From Thiocystis violacea (GTDB lineage Bacteria; Pseudomonadota; Gammaproteobacteria; Chromatiales; Chromatiaceae): 64,000 nucleotides of DNA. Below are positions 1 to 8,302 of the stretch, in pieces. Under the pieces are notes generated by a model. That model was not told the DNA's origin. It did not search any database and saw only the letters and a program-made list of their open reading frames with translations. Both the position numbers and the translations under genes were made by a program. Each line of letters starts with the position of its first letter. Within the stretch, counting starts at the first letter, position 1. Location: positions 62,001 to 126,000 of the forward strand of contig NZ_NRRG01000001.1 of assembly GCF_016583575.1 (NCBI RefSeq), read 5' to 3'.

Positions 1-1956
1 GCCGAGGGCAAGCTGGACAACGAGATCCCGTTGAAGACGGGCGACACGAGCAGCCTACTGGCCTCGATGAGGGACATGCAGCACCAGTTGCACGACCGTA
101 TCCATGCCGAACGGCGAAGCGCGGCCGAGAGCCTGCGGATTCAAAGCGCCCTCGACAAGGCGTCCACCAACATGATGGTGGCCGACGCGGCAGGTACCCT
201 GATCTATCTGAACGAAGCCTTCGATCGGATGATGCGGGAGGCCGAGGCGGATATCCGCCAAGCCGTGCCAGGGTTCAGCGCCACGGGGCTGCTCGGGCGC
301 GGCTTCGCCGACTTCCACCAGAATCCCGCGCACCAACAGGGTCTGCTGGAGGGACTGAAAGGCACCTACATCTCCCAGATGCGCGTTGGCGGTCGTACCT
401 TCAAACTGATCGCCAATCCGGTCCTGGACGCGCAAGGCATCCGCCTGGGAACGGTCGTGGAGTGGATCGACCGCACCGCCGAGGTCGCCGCCGAAGCCGA
501 ACTGGATACCCTGCTGGAGGCCGTCGCCCATGGTGACTTCAGCCAGCGTCTGGGCATCGACGGCAAGGCCGGCTTCTTCCGCGACCTGGCCGAGGGCATG
601 AACAACCTCACCGAGATCGTCTCCAAGGCACTCGATGATCTGGCCATCGTCCTGAAGGCGGTCGCCCAGGCGGATCTGACCAAGAAGATCGAGTCGCGCT
701 ACAAGGGGCGCTTCGCCGACCTGAAGAACGACACCAATGCCACCGTGGAGCAATTGGAGCGTCTGGTCGGGCGGATCACCGAGGCCACGGACGCCATCAA
801 CACCGCCGCCGCCGAGATCGCCGCCGGCAACACCGACCTCTCCGAGCGCACCGAGGAACAGGCCAGCAGTCTCGAGGAAACCGCGAGCTCCATGGAAGAG
901 TTCAACGCCTCCATTCAGCAGAACGCCCAGAACGCCGGGAGCGCGCAACAGCTCGCCCGTCTCGCCAACGATCGAGCGGCCGCCGGTGGCGTGCTCGTCA
1001 GGCGTCTGGTCGAAACCATGGGCGGCATCCAGGAATCGAGCCAGCGGATCGCCGACATCATCGGCGTGATCGACAGCATCGCCTTTCAGACCAACATCCT
1101 CGCCCTCAACGCCGCGGTGGAAGCCGCTAGGGCGGGTGAACAGGGCCGCGGCTTCGCGGTGGTCGCCGCCGAGGTCCGCACCCTGGCCCAACGCAGCGCC
1201 CAAGCGGCCAAGGAGATCAAGGGCCTGATCGACGCCTCGGTCAGCACCGTGAACGAGGGCGCCGGGTTGGCCTCCGAGACTGGGGCCACCATGGAGGCGA
1301 TCGTCAGCTCCTTCCAGCAGGTCGTGACCCTGGTGAGCGAGATCGCCGAGGCGAGCCGCGAACAAGGCGCGGGCATCGGGCAGGTCACCCAGGCGATCGC
1401 CCAGATGGACGACACCACGCAGCGCAATGCGGCCTTGGTGGAAGAGGCCGCGGCCGCGGCCGAGAGTCTGGAGGATCAGGCCCAAGCCTTGATTCAGACC
1501 GTTGCCGTCTTCAAGACGCATGGCCTCCATCAGGGGCACGACGCGCACGGGGGAGGGGCTGCCGACGACATCGATTTTGATGAATTCGTCTACGTCCACA
1601 AGCAATGGTCGAAGAAGCTACGTCGGGTCGTCGAGGGTCGCAGCGAGCCGCAGGATCCAACGGTCGTCTCCTGCGACGACAAATGCGGCTTAGGTGAATG
1701 GATCCATGGCGCGGGCCGCCGCTTCAAGACGGTCCCCGTCTATGAGGCACTGCGTACCAGACATGCGCAGTTCCACCAGTGTGCCGGCGATGTCCTGCGC
1801 CATGCGATCGTTGGCGAGCGCGAGCTGGCCGATCGAGCCTTGTCGGGGCGCTTTGTCCCGCTCTCCAACGAGACGATCGAACAAATCCGTCGGCTGGAGC
1901 AGCACTGCCTGCAAGGCGATTCGATGCCGCGAGTTCCGTTGCCGATGGTGAAGTGA
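1..1956 (+). CDS. Methyl-accepting chemotaxis protein with PAS, HAMP and C-terminal CZB domain (5' end outside window)
   Basis: The frame is open from base 1. The residues before the first possible start (TTG at 31) already read as a HAMP segment, so the true start and membrane-spanning sensor region lie upstream of the window. In order, the visible part shows the end of a HAMP, a PAS-like domain (about residues 45-170), a second HAMP-like stretch (about 170-260), and the cytoplasmic signalling domain, whose hairpin tip contains [20 protein letters not shown]. The C-terminal 120 residues match the chemoreceptor zinc-binding (CZB) pattern: His in VHKQW, Cys in DDKCGLGEW, and two His in RHAQFH. 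CZB domains are known to bind zinc and can sense oxidants such as hypochlorous acid; that role here is inferred. The PAS-HAMP part closely resembles the chemoreceptor at 33151-35958, so the two are paralogues. There is no CheR-tether pentapeptide at the C-terminus. Confidence 0.93.
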   Translation, partial: AEGKLDNEIPLKTGDTSSLLASMRDMQHQLHDRIHAERRSAAESLRIQSALDKASTNMMVADAAGTLIYLNEAFDRMMREAEADIRQAVPGFSATGLLGRGFADFHQNPAHQQGLLEGLKGTYISQMRVGGRTFKLIANPVLDAQGIRLGTVVEWIDRTAEVAAEAELDTLLEAVAHGDFSQRLGIDGKAGFFRDLAEGMNNLTEIVSKALDDLAIVLKAVAQADLTKKIESRYKGRFADLKNDTNATVEQLERLVGRITEATDAINTAAAEIAAGNTDLSERTEEQASSLEETASSMEEFNASIQQNAQNAGSAQQLARLANDRAAAGGVLVRRLVETMGGIQESSQRIADIIGVIDSIAFQTNILALNAAVEAARAGEQGRGFAVVAAEVRTLAQRSAQAAKEIKGLIDASVSTVNEGAGLASETGATMEAIVSSFQQVVTLVSEIAEASREQGAGIGQVTQAIAQMDDTTQRNAALVEEAAAAAESLEDQAQALIQTVAVFKTHGLHQGHDAHGGGAADDIDFDEFVYVHKQWSKKLRRVVEGRSEPQDPTVVSCDDKCGLGEWIHGAGRRFKTVPVYEALRTRHAQFHQCAGDVLRHAIVGERELADRALSGRFVPLSNETIEQIRRLEQHCLQGDSMPRVPLPMVK

Positions 1957-2222
1957 TCCCCGGATCGGCGCTTGCCAGGCCGTCGTGAAGCGCACTCGAT
2001 GACGCGGTTCGCGTATCCAGATCATGGGGCTGTCCGCCAGTCGGCTCGAAAAGGTCCATTGAGGATCTGTTCCGTCGATCCTCAAACCTCACAATCACAT
2101 TGAATGCGAGAAGGCGCCCGGCGACGGTGCGAGTACGCCACCTTCGCGGGCTCCAGGTCGTTTGTCTTTTCAGGGCCGGTAGGTTTTTTCCGCGTCCACG
2201 AAACCAGGCCAGGAATCGGTTT

Positions 2223-2954
2223 ATGTCCCCTCTTTCCGCCAGTCGACTCTTTGGCGAACTCGCCAAGGATCCAGCCCTATTCGGTCGGGTTCTCGACGAC
2301 GGAGAGCTCTCGATGGAGGCGTTCACCAAGATTCACGTCCACACCATTCGTGAGTATCAATTGCGCCAATATGGCGCCACCCTCGATTTTAGACGGGCCG
2401 TTGGGATGGCCGGGGAGCTTTGGCAATACATCCGACATCTGTACGCTGGAGAGGGACCGTTCATGTTTGGCGCTGATGAGAGAAACCGCGCACGGACGCC
2501 GAGCTCGATGGCGCTCGTCCATCTGATCTATGTCAGCACTGCGTCCAAGGCGCTGAGCAGGGAGGAACTGGAGCGGATTCTGGACTCATCCATCCGCCAC
2601 AACGCCCTGCGGAACGTCACGGGGATGCTGCTCTATGCCAATGGCACCTTCATGCAGGCGCTGGAAGGCGAGGAAGCCGCCGTGGATGAAACCTACGCGC
2701 GCATCCTCCAGGATCCCCGCCATACCGCCATCGTTATGCTACACGACGGACCACTCGCCGCGCGTCGCTTTGACGACTGGAGCATGGGTTTTCGACAACT
2801 CGCGGCAGAGGACGCGCAAGCGCATCCGGAGTATGCCCCGTTCTTCCATGGTGGCTTTGATGCGCCGCTCATTCGCGCGCGGCCCGGACTGGCGCTCGCG
2901 ATGCTGGTGAACCTGGGGTCGAGCACTCACCGCCAGGCGGCAGGATTGCGGTAA
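2223..2954 (+). CDS. BLUF-domain blue-light sensor protein with an N-terminal extension
   Basis: Residues from about 97 onward match a BLUF (flavin-based blue-light sensing) domain: the LIYVS motif with the flavin-contacting Tyr, an Asn in RHNALRN, TGMLLY, the key Gln in FMQALEG, DPRH, and W-SMGF near the end. These residues form the known Tyr-Gln photoswitch, so the domain should be photoactive. About 95 residues precede it, which I do not recognise; most short BLUF proteins start right at the domain. I chose ATG 2223, which has AGGA about 9 bases upstream. A longer frame begins at 2100, but its extra residues look like translated spacer. An ATG at 2508 would give a bare BLUF protein. The partner is unknown; neighbouring chemoreceptor and c-di-GMP genes are plausible signalling contexts, but nothing links them directly. 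Confidence 0.85.
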   Translation: MSPLSASRLFGELAKDPALFGRVLDDGELSMEAFTKIHVHTIREYQLRQYGATLDFRRAVGMAGELWQYIRHLYAGEGPFMFGADERNRARTPSSMALVHLIYVSTASKALSREELERILDSSIRHNALRNVTGMLLYANGTFMQALEGEEAAVDETYARILQDPRHTAIVMLHDGPLAARRFDDWSMGFRQLAAEDAQAHPEYAPFFHGGFDAPLIRARPGLALAMLVNLGSSTHRQAAGLR

Positions 2955-3566
2955 GCGGCTCGTCACGCAAGGGAAAGGGAGCATACCGCGCCCTCGGGGG
3001 TGACCTCTTGGGGGAATTAGCCCAAACGGGCGCCCATTCTCATGGGCGTCCGGGCCTGGCCGTGCCGTGACTCGGAAGCCATGCGCATGGCCGAGACGGG
3101 GTCATCCCTCATTGGACGGCTTCCGCCCGCGCATCATGGGGCGCGCGCCGAGCTTAGAAGACGTAGGAAGTCGGCGTGGGTTGCCGGCTCGATTCAGGCC
3201 ATGAAAGGGTTGGCCCGGTCCTTCGGGTTCCTGCCGGATCAAGACCATCCCGGCCCCGTCGTGATCGCCACGAAGTCGGACAATCCAGGCGGCGGCGCGC
3301 CAGGAGACGCGACTCAGGTTCTCTGGGAGCTGATCACATCCTCCTCGGCTGGAAGCTGCCGGTCAGTCGCGGCTGACCGGACGGCGCGGACCTCGGTCGC
3401 GATGGTTGCTCGGCTGTCAAGAAGATCAGTTATGGACGCATCCGTCAGCCGAATCCTGAAGCAGAGACGCACCCGGCACCGTACCAATACCGATAGCCTC
3501 CAGCACGAAGGCTGGAGTCGTTGCGCTCCAGACCACGGTCGACCCAGCGGTCGATCGCCGCCGGTC
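2955..3566. other. Gene-poor stretch, no recognisable gene
   Basis: This 612-bp stretch has open frames on both strands (for example 3042-3866 plus and 3314-3601 minus), but their translations are rich in Arg, Ser and Pro, match no family I know and have no convincing ribosome-binding site. A perfect 7-bp hairpin (CGCCCAT, loop TCTC, ATGGGCG) at 3031-3048 follows the BLUF gene and may help end its transcript, though it has no T-run. Confidence 0.5.
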
Positions 3567-3752
3567 TCAGGAGGCCGTATCCTCATCCGTTGGCGCCACA
3601 TCAGTTGCCGGCGTTGGCACGGCCGGATCCGGGCTGTCCGTGTTTTCCGCGTGGTCTGGCGAGCCTGTCTTGCTCTGTCGCTTGGCCTCTTTCTTGGCCT
3701 TCTTGGCCAGATCGCGCTGGCGTTTCTCGAATGCGTAATTGGGTTTTGCCAT
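3567..3752 (-). CDS. Small conserved basic protein, MAKPNY family
   Basis: A 61-residue protein beginning MAKPNYAFEKRQRDLAKKAK. This start is characteristic of a short, lysine-rich, uncharacterised protein that I know from many beta- and gammaproteobacteria, which is the main reason to call so short a frame real. The first 28 residues are highly basic and probably helical; the C-terminal half is acidic, proline-rich and likely disordered. No function is known to me. It reads leftward, 157 bp downstream of the small membrane protein gene at 3910-4131, and may or may not share its transcript. Confidence 0.75.
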   Translation of the reverse strand: MAKPNYAFEKRQRDLAKKAKKEAKRQSKTGSPDHAENTDSPDPAVPTPATDVAPTDEDTAS

Positions 3753-3909
3753 CGGGTGCCTCTATCGGGGTGTTCTGGAATGCCCCGATTCTACGCCACT
3801 CCTCTCGGCATGCATCAGGCGCTGTCGCCGAACCGATCCAGTCCTGGCTCGGTCGATCGAAAATGACGCGGCAATTTGGCCCATCGTCGATGCGAGGCTC
3901 CGACACGCC

Positions 3910-4131
3910 TCATCTGGTCGACCCTCTCCGCGCAAGTTTCACCATCAGCAGCACCCAGGGCAGCCCATGCAGCAGGAGGTCGAAGATTTCGATCGGCCTG
4001 ACCAGATCACCAGCCGACAGGAGCTTGAGCTTTTCCGAAATGTGCGGCTCGGGCAGGAAGGGCGCGAGGCCGAGGGTCAGGGCGATGATGACGAACATGG
4101 AGAGCGGCAGGCGATCGATCCAGGTGAGCAT
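3910..4131 (-). CDS. Small conserved inner-membrane protein linked to the arsenosugar-type cluster
   Basis: A 73-residue protein with a hydrophobic segment at about residues 8-26 and a second at about 50-66, separated by a polar linker containing EPHISEKL and VRPIEIFD. Short proteins of this pattern are sometimes labelled RND transporter in databases, although they are far too small to be a complete RND pump. It lies only 4 bp after the glycosyltransferase gene 4136-4780 and is very probably the last gene of the arsS operon. A role as membrane partner of the glycosyltransferases or of an export step is a guess from position only. Confidence 0.75.
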   Translation of the reverse strand: MLTWIDRLPLSMFVIIALTLGLAPFLPEPHISEKLKLLSAGDLVRPIEIFDLLLHGLPWVLLMVKLARRGSTR

Positions 4132-4135
4132 GAGG

Positions 4136-4780
4136 TCAGTCCAGTTGGCGGTGGGTGTCCAGGAGATCGGCGACCTCGATCAGGTCTTCGGGGAGATCGA
4201 GGTCGCGCAGGGTCGGCAGTTCGGTCCAGGTGAGACCGATCCGCCGCAGCGCGGCGCGCGTTTCGGTGAGGACGGCGGGGCTGCTCCAATGGATGCCGGC
4301 GAACGCTTCGGGCGCCGGACTGCGCAGCCCGATGAGGACGTAGCCGCCGTCCGCCGCCGGGCCGAGCACGGCGTCGCGGTCGTCCATAGCGGCGAAGGCG
4401 GCGCTCAGATAAGCCGCGTCATAGTCCGGGCAGTCGCTGCCGATCAGCACCGCCCGGTCGCCGAAGGCCAGCGCCTCGGCCAGGGCCGCCGCCATCCGCG
4501 TCCCGAGATCCCCCTCGGATTGACGATGCCAGGTGAAGCCATGGGCCTCGGCCAGTCGCGCGCACTCGCCGCCCTCGGCCGGCGCCCCGGCGCACCAGAG
4601 CTGGCGGTGGGCGCCGTGCGTCGCGGCGCCCGCCCGCAGGGCGATCCCGAGCAGCCGGCGATAGAGCCGCGCCGCGCCCTCCGCGCCCAGAGCCGGGATG
4701 AGGCGGGTCTTGACCTGACCCGCGACGGGCTCGCGGGCGAAGAGGATCAGGGTGCCGCCGGGCGTGGCCTCAGCCGTCAT
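4136..4780 (-). CDS. TIGR04282-type glycosyltransferase (DUF2064), arsenosugar-biosynthesis associated
   Basis: A 214-residue GT-A fold protein. The N-terminus reads LILFAREPVAGQVKTRL, the nucleotide-sugar binding pattern of this family, followed by LIGSDCPDYDAAYL, which holds the aspartates expected to coordinate metal and substrate, and then VLGPAADGGYVLIGL. Its length fits the family (about 200 residues). Its first 11 bp overlap the end of the upstream GT2 gene, indicating translational coupling. The family was named for its repeated co-occurrence with ArsS-type radical SAM enzymes; a direct role in arsenosugar synthesis is inferred from that context and has not been shown for this protein. 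Confidence 0.88.
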   Translation of the reverse strand: MTAEATPGGTLILFAREPVAGQVKTRLIPALGAEGAARLYRRLLGIALRAGAATHGAHRQLWCAGAPAEGGECARLAEAHGFTWHRQSEGDLGTRMAAALAEALAFGDRAVLIGSDCPDYDAAYLSAAFAAMDDRDAVLGPAADGGYVLIGLRSPAPEAFAGIHWSSPAVLTETRAALRRIGLTWTELPTLRDLDLPEDLIEVADLLDTHRQLD

Positions 4781-5444
4781 AGCGCCTTGCCAGTTGGGCC
4801 GGATCGGCGCCCAGGGCGTAGGCCAGACGCAGTCGCCACATGAGCAGGATGGTGCGCACCACGCCGCGCGACTCCCAGCGCCGGCTGGACGTCAGCAGCG
4901 GCGGACGGAGACAGGCCGGTCGGGCGAGGCGGCGCAGGCGCTTCGAGAGGGCGATGTCTTCCATCAGCGGGAGGTCCGGAAAGCCGCCGATCTGGGCAAA
5001 GATGTCGCGGGTGACGAAGATCCCCTGATCGCCGGTGGCGATGCCGGTGAGGCGCGAGCGCGCGTCCATGGCCCGCTCCACCAGCCGCAGCAACGGGTGA
5101 CGCCCGGAGAGGCGCACGTCGAAGCGTCCCCAGCGGGCGCCGGCCTGGCAGGCGGCGAGCAGGGCTTCTGGCGCGCCGGGCGGGACGCGGCTGTCGGCGT
5201 GCAGGAACCAGAGGATCCCGCCGCTGGCGAACTGGGCGCCGGCGTTCATCTGGGCGGCACGCCCGCGTTGGGACTCCAGCATCCGGTCGACCCCGGACGC
5301 GGCCAGCGACCGGGTCGCGTCCGTGCTGCCGCCGTCGACCAGGATCACCTCATGCCCGGTCGAACGCAGCGGGGCGAGGTCGGTCAGAAGGGGGCCGATG
5401 TGTTCGGCCTCGTTCAGGGTCGGGATGACGATGGAGAGCCGCAT
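4770..5444 (-). CDS. TIGR04283-type family 2 glycosyltransferase, arsenosugar-biosynthesis associated
   Basis: A 224-residue GT2 enzyme. The start RLSIVIPTLNEAEHIGPLL is the classical nucleotide-binding entry of the fold, followed by VDGGSTDAT and the metal-binding HADSR. The acceptor-side motif GDQGIFV and the following GGFPDLPLMED are also typical of this subfamily. It starts 8 bp after the stop of the radical SAM gene and overlaps the next glycosyltransferase gene by 11 bp, so the three form one translation-coupled unit. The product probably transfers a sugar to, or modifies, the radical SAM product; the acceptor is unknown. Confidence 0.9.
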   Translation of the reverse strand: MRLSIVIPTLNEAEHIGPLLTDLAPLRSTGHEVILVDGGSTDATRSLAASGVDRMLESQRGRAAQMNAGAQFASGGILWFLHADSRVPPGAPEALLAACQAGARWGRFDVRLSGRHPLLRLVERAMDARSRLTGIATGDQGIFVTRDIFAQIGGFPDLPLMEDIALSKRLRRLARPACLRPPLLTSSRRWESRGVVRTILLMWRLRLAYALGADPAQLARRYDG

Positions 5445-5452
5445 GGGGCGCT

Positions 5453-6421
5453 TCAGGTTGTGCCAGTCAGCGCACCGCCGCAGCTCGACCCCTGGCCTGC
5501 GGTGCAGCCGTAGCAGTGATCGGCGACCGCGATGGGCGCGCCATCAAGGAGCAGATCCGGCAGGTCGCGCAGATGGGCGCGGCCGGCGTGGGCCGCCAGC
5601 GGCAGCCCGAGTTGCTGATTGAAGTCGCAGTCGTACAGCCAGCCCTGCCAGTCGACGCTGATCAGCTCCCGGCACATGACGGCGGTCAGGTTCTCCACGC
5701 GGTGCGCGGCGCGCAGCCGATCCAGATAGCCATGGAATTCGCCCGTCGACAACAGCGCGCTGCCGAAGCGCCCGATGGGGAGATTGGCCAGGGTCAGCAG
5801 CCGGTTGAAGCGGATACCGTAGTCGCTGAGCAGGATGCGCCGATAGTCCTCTTCCAGCGTCGCCTGCGGTGGCGGCAGTTCGGGGCCTTGGGGGTTGTAG
5901 ACAAGATCGAGCAGGAGCCCGCTGTCCGGCACGCCATAGCCGAGCGCGTTCAGCCGCCGCAGTCCAGCCAGGCTGGCCTCGAAGACACCCTGGCCGCGCT
6001 GGGCGTCGACGTTGTCCGCCAGATAGCAGGGGAGCGAGGCGATCAGCGCGCAGCCCTGCGCGGCGAGGAAGTCGGCCAGATCCTCCTGTCCGGGCTCGGC
6101 CAGCACCGTGAGGTTGCAGCGGTCCAGCACCCGCAGCCCGAGATCACGGGCGTGACGCACTAGGTCGCGGAAGCCGGGGTTAAGCTCAGGGGCGCCGCCG
6201 GTCAGGTCCAGGGTCTGAAACACCAGGCGCTCCAGCGTGGTCATCACCAGCTCCAGCGTGGGACGGTCCATGATTTCCGTACGATTCGGCCCGGCGGCGA
6301 CGTGGCAGTGCCGGCATTGCTGATTGCACAGCCGCCCGAAATTGACCTGCAAGGTCAGCGCTCGGCGCCGGGAGAGCGGTGGAAAGTCGCCCGGTCGCAG
6401 ATGGGGCAAGGTGTCGAGCAT
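5453..6421 (-). CDS. arsS: ArsS-family radical SAM protein (arsenosugar biosynthesis type)
   Basis: A 322-residue radical SAM enzyme. The [4Fe-4S]/SAM-binding CxxxCxxC motif is seen as LCNQQCRHCH near residue 35, followed by LTGGAPE. The C-terminal half carries the ArsS signatures: ASLPCY, VMCRELISVDWQG with YDCDFNQQLG, and the cysteine-rich tail CYGCTAGQGSSCGG, which probably binds a second cluster. Known ArsS proteins add a 5'-deoxyadenosyl group to dimethylated arsenic made by ArsM; no arsM is in this window. I chose ATG 6421, which has AGG about 9 bases upstream; a TTG start at 6442 would add seven residues. It is the first gene of a four-gene leftward operon and diverges from an ArsR-rhodanese gene. 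Confidence 0.88.
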   Translation of the reverse strand: MLDTLPHLRPGDFPPLSRRRALTLQVNFGRLCNQQCRHCHVAAGPNRTEIMDRPTLELVMTTLERLVFQTLDLTGGAPELNPGFRDLVRHARDLGLRVLDRCNLTVLAEPGQEDLADFLAAQGCALIASLPCYLADNVDAQRGQGVFEASLAGLRRLNALGYGVPDSGLLLDLVYNPQGPELPPPQATLEEDYRRILLSDYGIRFNRLLTLANLPIGRFGSALLSTGEFHGYLDRLRAAHRVENLTAVMCRELISVDWQGWLYDCDFNQQLGLPLAAHAGRAHLRDLPDLLLDGAPIAVADHCYGCTAGQGSSCGGALTGTT

Positions 6422-6505
6422 GGCGGCGGGCCTCGTCGGCAACAGGGATGATCAAAGGGAATCGGGCGGGTCGTGGCGCGCCTACCCCTGGGCCGACGCC
6501 TTCCC

Positions 6506-6511
6506 TATACT
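6506..6511 (+). promoter_or_regulatory. Possible -10 element (TATACT) for the ArsR-rhodanese gene
   Basis: TATACT lies 61 bp upstream of the ATG at 6573 and just before the palindrome at 6532-6547. The -35 region is weak, so this is tentative. Confidence 0.3.
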
Positions 6512-6531
6512 GGTGACGCACCGCCAGACGC

Positions 6532-6547
6532 TCAACCCCCGGGTTGA
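6532..6547. promoter_or_regulatory. Perfect palindrome, candidate ArsR-type operator
   Basis: TCAACCC-CC-GGGTTGA: two perfect 7-base arms with a 2-base spacer. It sits between the divergent arsS and arsR-rhodanese genes, 25 bp upstream of the latter's ATG, where a bound repressor would block expression of the rightward gene and possibly both. ArsR-family proteins bind short inverted repeats, so autoregulation is a reasonable inference. Confidence 0.5.
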
Positions 6548-6572
6548 ATCACCGCCCGATGCGACCGACACC

Positions 6573-7292
6573 ATGACCCATCCCGCCGGATCCGCGCCTG
6601 AACCCAAACAGGCCCTCTTCGAGCAACTCGCCATCGTCGCCCGCGCCCTGGGCAGCGGCGCGCGACTGGAGCTGCTGGATTTCCTCGCCCAGGGCGAGCG
6701 CAGCGTCGAGGACCTGGCGCGGGTGACCGGGCTGAGCGTCGCCAACACCTCAAAGCATCTGCAACAGCTCAAGGCCGCCGGTCTGGCGCAGGCGCGCCGC
6801 GACGGCAAGCATGTGCGCTATGGCCTGGCCGACGATTGCGTGCTGGACGCGGTCGCCGCGTTGCGGGTGCTCGCCGAAAGCCGCAGCGACGCGGTCGAGG
6901 CACTGCTCGCCAGTTATCTCAAGGAGCGCGACGCCCTGGAGCCGGTGCCGGCCGCGGAGCTGCTGGAGCGGGTGCGCGACGGACTGGCGACGGTGATCGA
7001 CGTGCGTCCCGCCGAGGAATTCGCCCAGGGTCATGTCGCCGGGGCGCTCAGTGTCCCGCTCGATCGGCTTGAAGAGCGGCTGAGCGACCTCCCGCGCGAG
7101 CGCGAGATCGTCGCCTATTGTCGCGGCCCCTGGTGCGTTCTCTCCTTTGAAGCCGTCGCCCGCCTGCGCGCGGCCGGATTCAGCGCGCGGCGTCTGGAGG
7201 ACGGGATGCCGGAGTGGCGTCAGGCCGGGCGGCCGATGTCCGAAGGAGACGCCGGCGGAACAATCGTATCGGACGAGCGGGATGCCGACTGA
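6573..7292 (+). CDS. ArsR-family transcriptional regulator fused to a rhodanese domain
   Basis: A 239-residue, two-domain protein. Residues about 12-95 form an ArsR-type winged helix (SVEDLARVTGLSVANTSKHL, then GKHVRYGL). Residues about 120-225 form a rhodanese-like domain with VIDVRPAEEF and the catalytic loop YCRGPWCVLS. The fold and active-site Cys are intact, so the protein may sense or transfer sulfane sulfur. The classical ArsR arsenite-binding ELCVCDL motif is absent, so the signal is probably not bound there. The ATG at 6573 fits the domain start; the frame is open further upstream, but that part has no homology I recognise. It diverges from the arsS operon and probably regulates it. 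Confidence 0.88.
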   Translation: MTHPAGSAPEPKQALFEQLAIVARALGSGARLELLDFLAQGERSVEDLARVTGLSVANTSKHLQQLKAAGLAQARRDGKHVRYGLADDCVLDAVAALRVLAESRSDAVEALLASYLKERDALEPVPAAELLERVRDGLATVIDVRPAEEFAQGHVAGALSVPLDRLEERLSDLPREREIVAYCRGPWCVLSFEAVARLRAAGFSARRLEDGMPEWRQAGRPMSEGDAGGTIVSDERDAD

Positions 7293-7408
7293 GGCTGGCT
7301 CCGGGCGTGGCTCGATCATCGGCGAGCATCCGCCGTCGGCCGCAGGCGCTCACTCGGTGACAAGGCTCGGCCGGGGAACAGCCAGCCGGCTGACCATCGG
7401 AGCGTATC

Positions 7409-7414
7409 CGGTAT
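7409..7414 (+). promoter_or_regulatory. Possible -10 element (TATGAT) for the toxin-antitoxin pair
   Basis: TATGAT with a weak upstream CTGACC at 7387-7392 (16-bp spacing) lies about 35 bp before the 12-bp palindrome and about 90 bp before the antitoxin ATG. This is sequence resemblance only. Confidence 0.35.
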
Positions 7415-7448
7415 GATCTGGGCGCGAAAATACGAAATGAAGTGCGCG

Positions 7449-7460
7449 TTGTCATGACAA
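7449..7460. promoter_or_regulatory. Perfect 12-bp palindrome, candidate TA operator
   Basis: TTGTCATGACAA is fully self-complementary and lies 42 bp upstream of the DUF1778 antitoxin ATG. DUF1778/GNAT pairs are known to repress their own promoter by binding short palindromes through the antitoxin's ribbon-helix-helix domain, so this is the natural operator candidate. Confidence 0.55.
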
Positions 7461-7502
7461 TGTCCGGCGGATATCATCAAGGCTTCTCAACCGGAGACGC
7501 AC

Positions 7503-7793
7503 ATGCCGAACCCTCAAGCCCGAAGCACAAAGCTCGATCTGCGGCTCACGCCCGAGGCGAAGGCGCGGCTCAGTGCCGCAGCCCAGGAGCGCCACCAGTC
7601 GGTGAGCCAGTTTGTATTGAGCAGCGCACTGGAGCGTGCCGACGAGACCCTGGCCGATCGGCAGCACTTTGGGCTCGATGCCGAGCGCTGGAGCGCCTTC
7701 ATGGCCGCGCTTGATCTGCCGCCGCGCGCGCTGCCGCGCCTTGAACGTCTCTTAAGTGAGCCGACGCCTTTCGATCCGCCCGACTCGGCATGA
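7503..7793 (+). CDS. DUF1778 (TacA-like) ribbon-helix-helix antitoxin
   Basis: A 96-residue protein. The N-terminal half reads KLDLRLTPEAKARLSAAAQE then QSVSQFVLSSALERAD, the ribbon-helix-helix DNA-binding pattern of DUF1778 antitoxins. The C-terminal tail, ending with the Pro-rich EPTPFDPPD, is the part that in this family wraps and neutralises the GNAT toxin. The stop overlaps the toxin start (ATGA at 7790-7793), giving the usual antitoxin-first coupled order. A GGAG lies about 11 bases upstream of the ATG. Confidence 0.9.
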   Translation: MPNPQARSTKLDLRLTPEAKARLSAAAQERHQSVSQFVLSSALERADETLADRQHFGLDAERWSAFMAALDLPPRALPRLERLLSEPTPFDPPDSA

Positions 7794-8302
7794 CGGCCGG
7801 CTTCCGGATCGAGAAGCTCCGGCGCGACCATCCGCTCGACGGGTTCGCGAGCGGCCGTGAGACGCTTGATCGCTTCCTCCTGCGCTATGCCTTCACCAAT
7901 CAGCAGGCCAACGCCTCGCAGACCTATCTCGGTCTGCATGACGAGGAGGTGATTGGCTTCTACACCCTGGTAGTGGGTGAGGTGGCGTATGACGATGCTC
8001 CGGAGCGACTGACCAAGGGGCTCGCCCGCCACCCCGTACCCATCATGCTGCTCGCCCGCCTGGCGGTCGCTACGACCTGGCAGCGTCGTGGAATCGGCGC
8101 GGGCCTGCTCAAAGACGCCATGCGCCGCACGCTCCAGGCCGCCGAGATTGGCGGTATCCGCGCCTTCGCGGTCCACGCCAAGGACGACGACGCCCGACGC
8201 TTCTACGCTCACTTCGGTTTTGTGCCCTCGCCGACCGATCCGCTTCACTTGTTCCTCCTAATCAAAGACCTGCGTCCGCTACTCCCTATCGCGCCTATCT
8301 GA
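7790..8302 (+). CDS. GNAT acetyltransferase toxin (TacT/AtaT-like)
   Basis: A 170-residue GNAT-fold protein. Acetyl-CoA-binding motif A is seen as ARLAVATTWQRRGIGAGLL and the probable catalytic Tyr in ARRFYAHFGF. Toxins of this family acetylate the amino acid on charged tRNAs and so block translation. Its pairing with a DUF1778 antitoxin, the 4-bp overlap and the normal length support a working type II toxin-antitoxin module. The tRNA target cannot be read from sequence. No nearby phage or integrase gene explains its presence. Confidence 0.9.
   Translation: MTAGFRIEKLRRDHPLDGFASGRETLDRFLLRYAFTNQQANASQTYLGLHDEEVIGFYTLVVGEVAYDDAPERLTKGLARHPVPIMLLARLAVATTWQRRGIGAGLLKDAMRRTLQAAEIGGIRAFAVHAKDDDARRFYAHFGFVPSPTDPLHLFLLIKDLRPLLPIAPI

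Noticed and set aside
55-1605. A 516-residue minus-strand frame antisense to the first chemoreceptor
   Set aside because: Gly/Leu/Asp-rich shadow translation; the receptor frame carries all the domain motifs.
3042-3866. A 274-residue plus-strand frame in the gene-poor region
   Set aside because: Arg/Ser-rich with no family match, no ribosome-binding site, and it overlaps the better-supported small MAKPNY gene.
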